A stretch of DNA of 64,000 nt from Lomentospora prolificans (taxonomy: Eukaryota; Ascomycota; Sordariomycetes; Microascales; Microascaceae). This document shows, in pieces, positions 12,301-22,486 of the stretch (position 1 is its first letter; each line of letters begins with the position of its first letter). Location of the stretch: assembly GCA_029532625.1 (NCBI GenBank), contig JARFXM010000002.1, positions 248,001 through 312,000 of the forward strand, read 5' to 3'. The notes beneath the pieces are model-generated. The model had not been told where the DNA came from, did no database searches, and worked only from the letters and a program-made list of their open reading frames with translations. The translations under genes and the position numbers were made by a program.

Positions 12301-14423
12301 TTCGTGGGAAGTCGTCTGAGGGAGTATCGTTGGTTAGTGCTGATAAAAGTATTTGGACATTATGAAGGTTTCAAAAATCTTTGGCGGAAACGTTGTCCTT
12401 TTGATGATTGATATGGATGTGGATTCGTGAGATACGTAAAGGTTCACGGCTTATTAAATCGATGATGCAAAAGTTTTCAGACATCATGATTCTCCCTGAT
12501 CGTCTGCTTGCTCTCCAGTCTTCGTTCAATTGCATCAGTTGTACGCCCAACGAGCCAAGAATGATGACAATATCGCTCTGCCAAAAAAAAAATGATCGCC
12601 AACACGAAGATACACGGGGATTTTAACAAGCACTGAATATCAAACGTTGTGAATCATTATACCGTATAGAATAATACAACAAAAAGCACATTGGCGTATC
12701 AGCGGCGCCCTAAACCTTGCGATTCCTTTACGATTGACCACGAGGATCGACCTCAAGTGGCTTCGCGCTCCGTGGGAAGGCGGCGGCGAGCTGTGATTGC
12801 TTTATAGTGACCGAGAATGGTCTTGCATATCCATCGTTCTCCCCAGTAATGCACCAATGCAAGGGACCAGCTTTAGAGTGAATGAGAACCTTAATGTCGA
12901 TGTGCCGAGCAATGGATTCCTGCACTGCGACCTTGATGTGCTGCACCTCGTTCCTTCCCAATAGTATCCACCCCTCCCTAGCCACCTACTGCAGGCGTTA
13001 ATGGATTGGGTTAAGCAAGAATTGGATTCATCGAGGCCGATGACTTTATCTAGAAACTAGTGAGCTTCCAATGAACTCGATTCCTATAATGATAATAGGA
13101 TATATTGGTATAGTTATGCATAGTGTGCAGAGTGTTTGCCAACGCTGAGGATCCACATTGGTTGGGCCAGGTCGCCCTCTTCTCCCGCGGCAGCAGGGTT
13201 GCCAAGCAGCGTCTTCTCAGTCTCATATGAGAAATCATAGTTGGATCAATGCCTTGTTTTCGAGCCGAAAGTCCCAGATATTCTAGAGATTTTTAACCAC
13301 CTGTACGGAGGCTTTCTATCATCTTTCCCCCTAAATGGGATGGGACCTCCGAGATATGTCGCCTCGAGGACGTAGCAAATAGGCTCACAAAGTCATTACT
13401 CACGTGTCCGAAACAGTTTCATGCTCTGGCGGCGGTCGCGAAAAAGCGGCTGTGAGTAATTCGATTGTCATATCGAGCAATCCTCGAGGAGACAGCCGCG
13501 AATGATCATATCTGCCTCTTACTCAATCTCGACGTGGAAAGAGAAGATGAATCGTATTGGGAAGCCTCAAGAGTACATGCTCCTGGCAGGCTAGGGATGT
13601 ACGTATTTACGCACATTTGATCTTTGCGCCATGAGGGTGGGCACCTTGCGTTCGTAACGTAGTATGATCTCTACTGGCGTGAGACAAGAGCCTCTCTACC
13701 TTTACTCACTATCCGTATTCGCGAGCGACCAGGTCCTCGTTAAACGCCTCGTCTGCTAGTATGCCTGCCTCGTGGAGCTTTCTGAAACTTGGTTAATACT
13801 TCTAGTCATGATATTCAGCAATTACAGGCTCCCACGGCGCAGCGATATCTTTGAGAAACTGAAGTGTAGTTCAGAATCATTCTCGAGGAGCTAAGGCATG
13901 ACACCCCCGGCATCATCCATTTCAAGGGCAGATTTTAAACAGACCTCAGAATAACCAGGAAATACTACAGTGTACATATGACAATCACTGACCTCTAGCC
14001 CTAAACCCGGCCACGAGTCGGGGAATGCATGAGTGGATTGTGTTAAAATCTTCTTTACTCATTATATGCCAATCTATAGGAGTACGAGAGTCAACTGAAG
14101 AGGGTCTGGATACTATAGTTAAAGTTAGTAATGCAGGGTATGAATAATAGTAACAATCGTAATAGGAGTACGAGAATTCTTCAAGAAATCATGTCGTGAA
14201 TCATAATTCCCGCCGGGCAGGAATAAAAAAGATGCTACGACACTCTCGACATGTTTATTGAATCTGTGCTGCTACTAAGATAAGAGACATAAGTTTTATT
14301 GCCGGTTGTCGTCTGAGGCAGCCTTCAAAGTTCGGGACCATTTCGTCTGTCTTTCCCACGTCCACATTTCCATATATAATCCGAGCTATCAATAGTCCTC
14401 CTTCGCTAGACCCAAAAAGATCA
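9399..14423. other. Gene-poor 5-kb region
   Basis: No confident gene. Features seen: an imperfect TA/GATA microsatellite at about 10617-10645, a GA run near 11380-11392, and one ORF with protein-like composition at 12728-12985 (listed separately). Increasingly AT-rich sequence with scattered stops in all frames continues from about 12.3 to 14.2 kb. Confidence 0.45.
12728..12985 (-). pseudogene. Unidentified short ORF, possible exon or gene relic
   Basis: An 85-codon open frame ending in TGA with a compact, globular-looking composition (for example IKVAVQES, DIKVLIHS, LHWCITGENDGY, AAAFPRSAKPLEVDP). It has no ATG at its start. A pyrimidine-poor CTGCAGTAG just upstream on the minus strand could be a 3' splice site preceded by CTTAAC, so it may be a last exon, but I find no matching upstream exon. 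I do not recognise the family. It may equally be a gene fragment. Confidence 0.25.
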
Positions 14424-15293
14424 TTAGAACACCTTCTGATTAGCCAAAAAGTCTTCAATATGCTTCGCAGCTTCCTTTTCATTGGTCTCAATCGCAAAAT
14501 GGCCCGCATCTAGCCAATGAAGCTCCAACCTCTTGACGTCTCTTCGGAATGCCTCAGCTCCGGGGGCCACGAAGATGTCATCGCGATTCCCCCAAATCGC
14601 CAGCACAGGGACGCCTGAGGTTCGGAAATATTCCTGGAACTTCGGGTACAGCGGCACGTTGGTTCTGTAGTCGTAAAACAGCTTGAGTTGAATGTCCGCA
14701 TTCCCTTCGCGTTCCATCAGAGCCTGATCCAAGTAGTATGCCTCGGGTTGGATGGCCTCGGGATGCGGCGACCCGTTGGTGTACTGCCACTTGGTGATCT
14801 CGAATTTGGTGGCGCCGCGAAGAGCCTCAATATCCTCGGGGCTGCCGCTCTCCCACGCCTTCTTGATGGGTGCCCAGAAGTCTGCGCCGAAGCCGTCGAC
14901 GTAGGCGTTGCCATTCTGCGTGATGATGGCAGCCACAGCATCAGGCCGGTCGAGAGCTAGGCGCAATCCCGTGGGAGCGCCGTAGTCGAAGATATAGATG
15001 GCAAAGCGCTTGAGCTTCAGAGCATCCACAAAGGCCGTGAGGGTCTTGGTGAGGCTGGCAAAGGTGTACTGATAATCGCGCGAGGGCGGCACAGTGGTAA
15101 AGCCGAAACCTGGAAAGTCAGGAGCGATGACGCGGTATTTGGCAGCGAGAAGGGGAATGAGGTTGCGATACATGTGGGAAGATGTTGGGAAGCCGTGGAG
15201 CAAAAGGAGAGTGGGCGCATCTTCAGCACCGGCATAGCGGTAGAAGACTTTCACGCCATCGGCTTCAATGGTTGCGACTTTCGCGGGCGACAT
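14424..15293 (-). CDS. Alpha/beta-hydrolase fold protein, epoxide hydrolase/dehalogenase-like
   Basis: Intronless, 289 residues from the preferred start (MSPAKVATIE). An in-frame ATG at 15401 would add 36 residues of unconserved-looking sequence, but a TATAAAA box at 15433-15439 would leave almost no 5' UTR for it. Visible motifs: oxyanion HGFP (residues 33-36), Asp nucleophile D103 in IFDYGAPTG (Asp, not Ser, as in epoxide hydrolases and haloalkane dehalogenases), acid D238 or D239 in WGNRDDIF, and H265 in DAGHFAIE. A helical cap lies between residues 130 and 220. No signal peptide, so cytosolic. The gene has a bacterial-like layout (no introns) but I cannot show transfer. Substrate unknown. 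Confidence 0.9.
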   Translation of the reverse strand: MSPAKVATIEADGVKVFYRYAGAEDAPTLLLLHGFPTSSHMYRNLIPLLAAKYRVIAPDFPGFGFTTVPPSRDYQYTFASLTKTLTAFVDALKLKRFAIYIFDYGAPTGLRLALDRPDAVAAIITQNGNAYVDGFGADFWAPIKKAWESGSPEDIEALRGATKFEITKWQYTNGSPHPEAIQPEAYYLDQALMEREGNADIQLKLFYDYRTNVPLYPKFQEYFRTSGVPVLAIWGNRDDIFVAPGAEAFRRDVKRLELHWLDAGHFAIETNEKEAAKHIEDFLANQKVF

Positions 15294-15432
15294 GACGTCT
15301 TTTTCAGGAAATATGCTAAAGTTGTTCGGTGAAAGCGCGGCTTCAAGAGTATGGTTAGAAACTAATGGATGTTTGTTCGGAAGGCCTGACTCCTTGATCA
15401 TCGAGAAGAATTGAAGTAGTAAGGCGTCGTGG

Positions 15433-15439
15433 TTTTATA
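15433..15439 (-). promoter_or_regulatory. TATA box of the alpha/beta-hydrolase gene
   Basis: TATAAAA on the minus strand, about 140 nt upstream of the preferred ATG at 15293 and only 32 nt upstream of the alternative ATG at 15401. The spacing favours the downstream start. Confidence 0.5.
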
Positions 15440-16497
15440 TTCTGCGGCACCTCGAGCTATCAAACCCAACAAGACGCTATTGCGAAAACAGCTTCAAGAA
15501 TTCCAAATTTTATGCAGACCTGCCGTATCACAATTTTACAGGGCGATTACAAACTCGCGATAATTATCAGTCATATGTAGATCAGGCTAACCTTGCGGTC
15601 TGCACATTTGTAATCTTGACCCTACCTATGGATTGGAATGTCGTCAATTCAAACTCAATTTAGTCTCACAGCCAGACCCGGAAGGCGCAATGACATCCAT
15701 TGCTTCAGAAGACACGCCATCCGCCCGTACGTAGTATTAGGCTTCCCTGCTGCGGAGAATCCGGTTTGCAGCCGGGCTTACGTGAGATGTCAATTTTATG
15801 TTGGAAATACAACCTCGCGAGAGGGCGTGCAGCGGCTGGAGATTTCGGCGTGACACAGGCTGTGGGCAGCGCAGATTTACGGAAGACACCGACGGCACTT
15901 CTATGCCGCACCGTCTGAGAGGGACGACCCTGATGGACTGGGCACTGTCGGATCCGAGTCAACGGCCGAGTATTCGGTGAAATGCGCGACCAAGGGCGGT
16001 CGAGACTTCCAAACTGCGAGGGTGGAGACGACCATTGCAGCTTTCCAATGATCTATAGCGGTTCTTGGACATGTAAAGCAACATCGCTAATATTTAGATA
16101 GGCTGGCCTAGCAAGCGTTAGCTGACACTAAGGTGGTTAAAATGAATTAATGATGTGATAACTTAGAATGGTCACTTAATCGTGCAGTCACAAGCCCAAA
16201 AACCCTCTGCAAAGCATGTGCGATACGCATGTTGACAATGTGATCTATATACTGGATCGCCTAGCTTGTCCCATGTCCTCAGATTCTGGATTGTCCTAGG
16301 CCGAAACAACCAGCGGTGTAAATGGCAACATTGTCGACATTGCGACCAGCCAAGCTCCCTTTGGCATCATCTACTTCCACAATATAGTGTGCCGGCTTCC
16401 CCTCTTCGCAGAGCTCGCCGCTCGACATCGCGTTCAGGGAATTTAACAACGAGCGCTCTAGGCTCTTAAGAGCACGCTGAGCAAACTCGATGGAATC
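15440..16497. other. No gene recognised
   Basis: Short ORFs on both strands without motifs. Holds the upstream region of the minus-strand hydrolase gene. Confidence 0.45.
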
Positions 16498-16782
16498 AGA
16501 CCCTCTGAAGGAGCTCGAACCTTTCTAGACGCCCTCCCTCTCCTCGCCGTCGAGTAAATCGCTGCCATCCTGGCTCTTGTCAATCGGTCGATGATGGGCG
16601 GACTCGGCCGAGATGTGCTAAATCTAAGTTCTGAAGAGGACCGCTCTGCCTGGCTATCACGTCTTGGAAAGGACTGCAAATGGCCCGAGTACATCTTGTG
16701 TCCATGCTGTCAAGTTTTCTATCTACCTAAAATTTGGGGCCGGAGAAAACGCTGTAAAAAGCTTGCCGGACCCGTCCAATGA
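16498..16782 (+). pseudogene. F-box-like protein fragment with an internal nonsense codon
   Basis: The frame reads RPSEGARTFLDALPLLAVE, then TAA at 16555-16557, then IAAILALVNRSMMGGLG, RDVLNLSSEEDRSAWLSRL and EYILCPCCQVFYLPK, ending in a stop at 16782. The LDALPLL..IA.IL opening followed by RDVL.LSSEEDR and CPCCQVFY resembles fungal F-box-like proteins, in which an N-terminal F-box precedes a Cys pair. The nonsense codon sits where a Gln would fit; CAA to TAA is a CpA-to-TpA change of RIP type. The C-terminal part is missing. Fragment; family assignment tentative. Confidence 0.45.
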
Positions 16783-16839
16783 ACGGCAATGTGATACCAT
16801 TATAGGGTCCTGGAGTCTCCTTTAGTGGGGTTGCCAGGA

Positions 16840-17157
16840 TCATGAGATCATACCAACTCGAAAATCGAATTTATCAATCAGCCATGCTGAATAAGGGCTT
16901 TTCACCATATTGGCAGAAGTCTCAAGGGACTGTACGTCCAATATAATAACACCACTTACAAGGTCTCTAACAACTGCCTCTTTCTGCAAACGAACACTAA
17001 GGTGAGCCTCTGGATGCTGAGGGACATCGATATCTCGGATGTGGAGGAACTTCTCAAAAGGCCGGTATTTCATGAATACCTCCTGCGCACATGGTAAAAG
17101 GACTAATATTTGCGATTTTGTCCTTTCCCTAAGCGCGAATGCATCCAACGCGACCAT
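16840..17157 (-). CDS. Hypothetical protein, 105 residues
   Basis: ATG-initiated ORF (MVALDAFALRERTKSQ) with balanced, folded-protein composition (ILVLLPCAQEVF, LHIRDIDVPQHPEAHLSVRL, SPYSAWLIDKFDFRVG). No signal peptide or membrane segment. I do not recognise the family. It lies 136 bp downstream of another small minus-strand ORF, and they could be parts of one decayed locus. It may be a truncated remnant of a larger gene. Confidence 0.35.
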   Translation of the reverse strand: MVALDAFALRERTKSQILVLLPCAQEVFMKYRPFEKFLHIRDIDVPQHPEAHLSVRLQKEAVVRDLVSGVIILDVQSLETSANMVKSPYSAWLIDKFDFRVGMIS

Positions 17158-17292
17158 CAGGCGCCAGTGTGGTATATATTACTCTCGAGAAATTGACGTT
17201 CTGTTTCTAATGTCAAGGCCAACAACTGTAAGGGAAAGCACACCATGCTTAGACATGGATCTATAACATTGTAATACGGGACCGATCACTAC

Positions 17293-17718
17293 CTAGTCTG
17301 GCCATCCTGGAAAGTCATTGGGATGTCGAACCTCATAAGGGGTTCCCATGGTCTTGGAATTCCAGTTGGGGTGGAACTTGACTATCTTACCCCATCGCAC
17401 CCAGTTCGATCCACAAAGTGCCCAGTTCTCGAAGCCCCCATCTCCGCGGTTCTCCACAATCATCACCCTGTCCTTTGGTGCGACAAATAAGGTGTACTGC
17501 TTGCCTTCGAAACAGTGATTGCTTGTCGTTTCGTAGCCCCAGGCCCTCCATGGTCCGGCCACGATCACGGCATTATAACCCTCGCTCGAGAGTTGTCGCA
17601 CAAGGGCTCGTGTGAATTGCTGGCGCCTTTCGCGGTTGTCTTGCTTCCTCTTTAAGGTCGAGATAACGGTGGAGGCAATATTGGCAGCTAGGCCGACGAC
17701 GCTGAGAATGTCTGCCAT
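17293..17718 (-). CDS. Hypothetical protein, 141 residues, with STAND-like N-terminal leader
   Basis: Single-exon ORF starting MADILSVVGLAANIASTV, a short hydrophobic/amphipathic leader like that of many fungal STAND/NLR N-terminal domains, followed by a basic stretch (KRKQDNRERRQQF). The remaining ~100 residues are rich in Trp and Gly (AGPWRAWGYETTSNHCFEG, CGSNWVRWGKIVKFHPNW) and end FPGWPD. No known catalytic motif. It could be a small stand-alone signalling or adaptor protein. Function unknown. Confidence 0.55.
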   Translation of the reverse strand: MADILSVVGLAANIASTVISTLKRKQDNRERRQQFTRALVRQLSSEGYNAVIVAGPWRAWGYETTSNHCFEGKQYTLFVAPKDRVMIVENRGDGGFENWALCGSNWVRWGKIVKFHPNWNSKTMGTPYEVRHPNDFPGWPD

Positions 17719-18825
17719 TGGAAAGGGCTCGACAGACGTTCTAGCGTGATGGATAATAAATTAGAAAAGTCTTCGGCAATAATAGATGGATGGATGCAAT
17801 CATGCATGAGTGACTTCACTACTCACCATGAAACCAACTTCTTAATTAAGCCGACTAAAGCACACGATTAATGCGTAATTTGGATTTTCAACATTTCATT
17901 CATTGTTTCTCCGCCTTCCGCTATTTTATATGCGTTTCCCAACTTATCGCGAGCTTGGGTACTGATGAAGCCTAACCAGCCCAAGATCTTATCGCTCTTC
18001 GAGCGTTTTTTCCCTACCTGCCCAAGCACGAGATTCTTCATAACCTTATAGTGCGGTTGATGATTCGTGAAGACTGTGTAGCCCAACGCTCGCTGATTGG
18101 CGGCGTGTGCAACCCAAGTAGCAGAAGAAAAAACACCCAGGTATCATTTCAGAAGGGCTATCACGGAAAGGTTTCTTGCTGGCCGTGTGACCGCACCATT
18201 CTTGGAGTGGCTTAGGACGCCAAAATCGGGTTTTAGCGGGCCAAAACCGCTTCCTCCAGGCCATTGTACAACCAAATTCCCGTGCTGGGCAGAGCTTACG
18301 TCCAATGCAGCATCCCATCTCCCGGATCGCCATCCGGCCTGCGATTATATATGCAGCGCAGACGTGTTGTGCCCCTTCTTTGGCAGAATTAGGCCAGGCA
18401 ATTGGACAAGTTGGTGCTGGAGAGGGCCGCGTCGGACGCCCGCTGCCATGATGCTATTACTTGGGGGGAGGGGCTGAAACATGCAGTTGTGCGGATATTG
18501 ATTCTGCTGGCCTTGGTCTTTGGTCGTGAAGGTAACCTAGGCTTAGCCGATGGCCTGTTGAAGAAGAATCCGCCCTCGAGAACGCAAAAATCCAACATTA
18601 AAGTTTGGTTAATATTGCAAGGGGCTAGGGTAAGTACACCCTTCATTGGAGTGAATCCATTTCCGTTCCTACTCCGCAAATGACTGCATTCTTTAAGAGG
18701 GCACTATTTCTTCTTTAATAGGATCTTTTCCTCCCGTTGACTTCCTCTGGGAATCCTCCGGTTAGAATTCTCGCATGCTTTGTTTGCTCTAGACTCTTGG
18801 CGCTCCTAGCCAACTAGACATAATA
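17719..18825. other. No gene recognised
   Basis: Short ORFs only, in both strands; nothing with motifs or splice-consistent extension. Confidence 0.4.
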
Positions 18826-19323
18826 GTGATGAGTTTTGCTCTTACAGCCGGCATTCTAGCCACGCAGCTCTGGGCCAGTGACGAATGGCCGGGTCCCGCG
18901 TCACCGTCGCTACCCCCGTCACTGTTGTGTCCGTTCCAGATGGTCAACCATACTCCCCAGAAGCCTCCGTCATTGAGTTTTCCCTTCTCTCAGCACCCGA
19001 CGCAACCGTCACCAGTTCGGAGACCACTATAACCGTGGCATCCAACCCCGCCACCCGGGCCACTACAAAGATGAAAGTAGACTGCCCTCGGCCATATCTC
19101 CAAAAAGACGAGGCCTGCCGCGACGCATGCATCTACTCCGTCGAGATCTGGGCCTCCGATCCCGACTGGTGGAGCGGAACCACCACCTATCTGCTCGACA
19201 ACAGCACCACCACCTGGAGCTGCCAGATCGGCATGGATACGGAGCGCGACTCGAGGCTGGCTGCGCTCTGCGGTAAGACCGTCGAGTCCGATAGCAGCAC
19301 CCGCACGGAGACCACCACGTAGG
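18826..19323 (+). pseudogene. Possible small secreted protein with a frame break
   Basis: A frame opening at 18826 encodes MSFALTAGILATQLWASDEW, a plausible signal peptide. Protein-like sequence then continues in another frame from about 18885 (MAGSRVTVATPVTVVSV) to a stop at 19321. That second frame has a Ser/Thr-rich part and a Cys-containing part (CPRPYLQKDEACRDACIYS, then WSCQ and LAALCGK), as in small secreted fungal proteins. A TGA at 18879-18881 prevents upward extension of the second frame. No intron of credible size connects the two. Either the true start is 18885 and the leader is chance, or an indel near 18880 broke a secreted protein. Confidence 0.4.
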
Positions 19324-20408
19324 ACAACTGCTACGTCTCTCGCTCACCTTCGGATCCAAGCTACAGCAAGGAGAAAGAAGTGATCGGTATCATACCGAAC
19401 CCATGGGTTGGACTTCCCGGTTCTGAAATCCTAAAAACCCAGGAGCGACAAGGGGAGAGTGGTTAGTAAATTGTGTAGCGACGGAGAGATCTGGTTGAGC
19501 ATGCGAAGAACGAGGAATGTGGACAGTGGTCTATTACCAAGTTCAGGATAACCTTGAATTCTCATTTCAAGTTCTCAGGATTAGATCAAAACCGTGGAAT
19601 ACTTAGTAGCAGCAAAGAATTATTATATTTATCGAAGTAATATAGCTAGAGTATTGTTCGCTGCTCATTGGGGCGTGTTTATACAGCATGAGACGGATAT
19701 GAAAATGGCAAAGGCCAAGTGAGGTGACCTACGCAACGCTATTCGTATCCTACTCTGATTTGCCTGATGGAAAACAGCCTTACGTAGATCCGACTTGAAG
19801 CCAAACAGCCGCCATCCTCCAAGGGTCTCCAAATGTCAATGTAATTTCAGCGACACTGCGTTCATTGGAAGTACCGACTACCCGCATAAGAAGAGCGCCA
19901 CTGACACAGATTGCAACACTTCCAAGCTCTACAATGATCTTGATGATGACGTGAAGTCTGAGAAACCCACGAACCCCAACCAGATTACTAGGTTTGGATA
20001 GGGTTATATACAATTCCCCACCCGCCTAGTAATAGAAATAGTGATGCATTGAGAGAGCAAGGCAAATGGCAACCTGAGATGCGTAGTTGATCAGGGGTGG
20101 TTGACCGAAGCTGGCATATCTTAGTGGAAACTTAAGTTTAAACCACAGAGTAATACAGTGTGGTAGTAGCCCTTGCCGGTCGACTGTTGCCGGTATAGTA
20201 CGGTGAAATTGAAAAGATGATTCATATAAGACTCCGGGCGCTATTCGAATGGTGACACGTGCGATATCTGATTTGGAATTTTTGCACAAGCGGGTTTGCC
20301 TTCGAATTATAAACGGAGCGGGCTTCGTTTGTGGCAACGCGAAATTTATAGATTGCATGGTTGAACTCTTGAACTAATAAACCCAACCTTCTCTTTTCAT
20401 CCAGTAGA
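19324..20408. other. No gene recognised; AT-rich
   Basis: AT-rich sequence with stops in all frames, downstream of both flanking loci. Confidence 0.45.
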
Positions 20409-21579
20409 CTACTGAACGTATCTTAAGGCGCCCGCTTGCAATATCATCTTATACAGTTCGATTTCATGCCTCGCATCCGCGGCGCTCGTCTTAGGCACCT
20501 TCAGGTTCACAGCACAATCATAAAATTCCAAAAACTCAAGCGTGTAAGCGTCCTCAAAAGTTTTCCTAATCTTCCTCTCCTGGAAGCCGTCACCGACCTT
20601 CTCCCGGATGGTCACGGTGACCGGTAGGCCCTTCACATACGGCGTGTCGTACTGCACGCGCACAATCTTGTCGGCAGAGTACACCTCAATGTGGGCGTCG
20701 AACTCGGGAACGTTGATGAGCCCAGACTCGTAAGCTACCGGGAAATCGTCATACTGGAAGAGGACGCTGAAGATGCCGGGCAGAGTGAGGACGGCTCCGG
20801 CAACGGATTTGGGCATGCCGATGATTTCGCGCATTGCAGAGAGATCATGGGTGCCAAGCCTGTCCACTTGTTAATAACTTTCCTTGGCCGCTCTCGGCTG
20901 TCTAGGGGATCACCTACGCTCCGAGGACCCGAAGCATACGCTTCGACTCAGGGGTCACGGGGATGTTGAATTCAGTCTTGAGCGCCTGCTCGTAAATATC
21001 GGACTCGCGCTCAGTGAAGTTTTTGGCATCCGCCTCACTGATATCAGAGAACCTTTGCGGGAAAGTTCCCGACTGGGCAACACCAATGGCGTTGGGCCCG
21101 ATTATATCGCGGATGCGAGCATACTTGATGCTCTCCATGCCGCCCACCTCCTTGACCGCATCGATGAAGGCCGGGGCATACCGACGCATCGTGCCGACAA
21201 AGACTTTTCCCTTGGAAGTCTTTTCTGCTTCGAGGATACGATCGACATCCCTAAAGTTGAGGGCGAGAGGCTTCTCGATGAGACAGTACTTGTCGTGCTT
21301 GAGAGCAAGAATGCCATGCTCTACGTGGAAAGGGTCCGCATTGGCAATGATGACGACGTCCACGTCGGGAGATGCACAGAGAGTGTTAGCATCGGTGGTG
21401 AGGGTGGGAGTGGCGCCGAGCACGCGCTTGGCGCAGAACTCTAGGGCTTGCTTGGAGATGTCGCAGAGGTAAGTTATTTGGAAGCGATGGGAGAGAAAGT
21501 TGAGGTTGGGAATGTGGATGACTTGGGAAACCTCGCCGCAGCCGATGACACCGACGCGGAGGATACGGTGTTGCGCCAT
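20409..21579 (-). CDS. Gfo/Idh/MocA-family NAD(P)-dependent oxidoreductase
   Basis: Two exons, 21579-20918 and 20859-20409, joined across a 58-nt intron (GTAGGT donor, GACAG acceptor), giving 370 residues. The Rossmann motif GVIGCGEVS is at residues 10-18 and the family signature IEKP at 101-104, where the Lys contacts cofactor and substrate. The C-terminal half is the open beta-sheet substrate domain. No targeting signal; presumably cytosolic. Members act on sugars, inositols and related polyols; the substrate here is unknown. It is transcribed divergently from a second Gfo/Idh/MocA enzyme, sharing a ~0.9-kb intergenic region, which suggests joint use. Confidence 0.9.
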
Positions 21580-21745
21580 TTCAAATTTTGCAGTATTCGT
21601 TTAAAGGCGGCTGTACAAACGCAATGTCCCTGCGCGTTCAAAAGGATCACTTGCAAAGGGAGATGGGTATCAGAGACTACTCGCGAGAGAGGATGATGCA
21701 CAATAGTATTCAGGTTTCCTACTTTTCGGCCCTGGTATTAACACT

Positions 21746-21752
21746 TTTTATA
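21746..21752 (-). promoter_or_regulatory. TATA box of the minus-strand Gfo/Idh/MocA gene
   Basis: TATAAAA on the minus strand, about 170 nt upstream of the ATG at 21579, in the shared divergent intergenic region. Confidence 0.4.
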
Positions 21753-22486
21753 ACTTCTCCTATCGTGGGGTTGAGCAACTTGTCCTTGGCAAAGAGGAGA
21801 GGTCCGCATTGCCGGTATTATATTCTCCACCTCCTTTGGAGCTTTACCGTTTGGGAGTAGCGGCGGGGAGTCGCGGAAGCAAGTTGGAGACTAACTTCCT
21901 TGTCGCCGTACCGAGCACAGTTAGCGGGCAATAGACTTGAAATGGGCAATTCCATATCGACAAGACGGAATTGACTTAGATTTTTAGCCTCTGAGTCGAA
22001 GAAAATGGGGCATGCCCACGACATGGAGTCCGTCGTCAGTCGGCCACCCGCAGGCGTGGGAAAAGGGCGCCGGTCTTCCACAGCTTCTCTTCTTAAGTAA
22101 GCCGATAATGCTCTCCGGGAAGTCCGTGTGTTGTGTTCGCGTCCAAAGATAGGTCTTCTAGCGTCGATGAAGTCCCCACCCGGTTGTTTTTGCTTTGGGC
22201 CTATCAGTCGAGCTTCTCATGCTCGCGGAATTTCGGGGATGCACTAGAAGATCAAACGCCAAAGGTGGGGAACCTCAAGCTCGAATGGGTAATTCGAGCC
22301 ACCACATTTCTAATATTACACGAGAGTGCCGCAGTGATCCATCTCGAGTACCCCGCGAAGAGAGCCCGACCTGTATTTATCCTTGGCGAATCCTCGCCTT
22401 GGTTTTAAGATAGAATCATTCTCATACACGATATATCCCAACTTACCTCTATCTGTCCTATCCACTAGCAAGGAAAAAAGAATACA
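21753..22486. other. Divergent intergenic region between two oxidoreductase genes
   Basis: No ORF with motifs. It must contain the start regions of both flanking genes. No clear palindromic CGG-type half-site pair was identified by eye. Confidence 0.4.

Noticed and set aside
15294..15401. Upstream ATG giving a 325-residue alpha/beta hydrolase
   Set aside because: The extra 36 residues resemble no family sequence and the TATA spacing favours the downstream ATG, though the longer form cannot be excluded.
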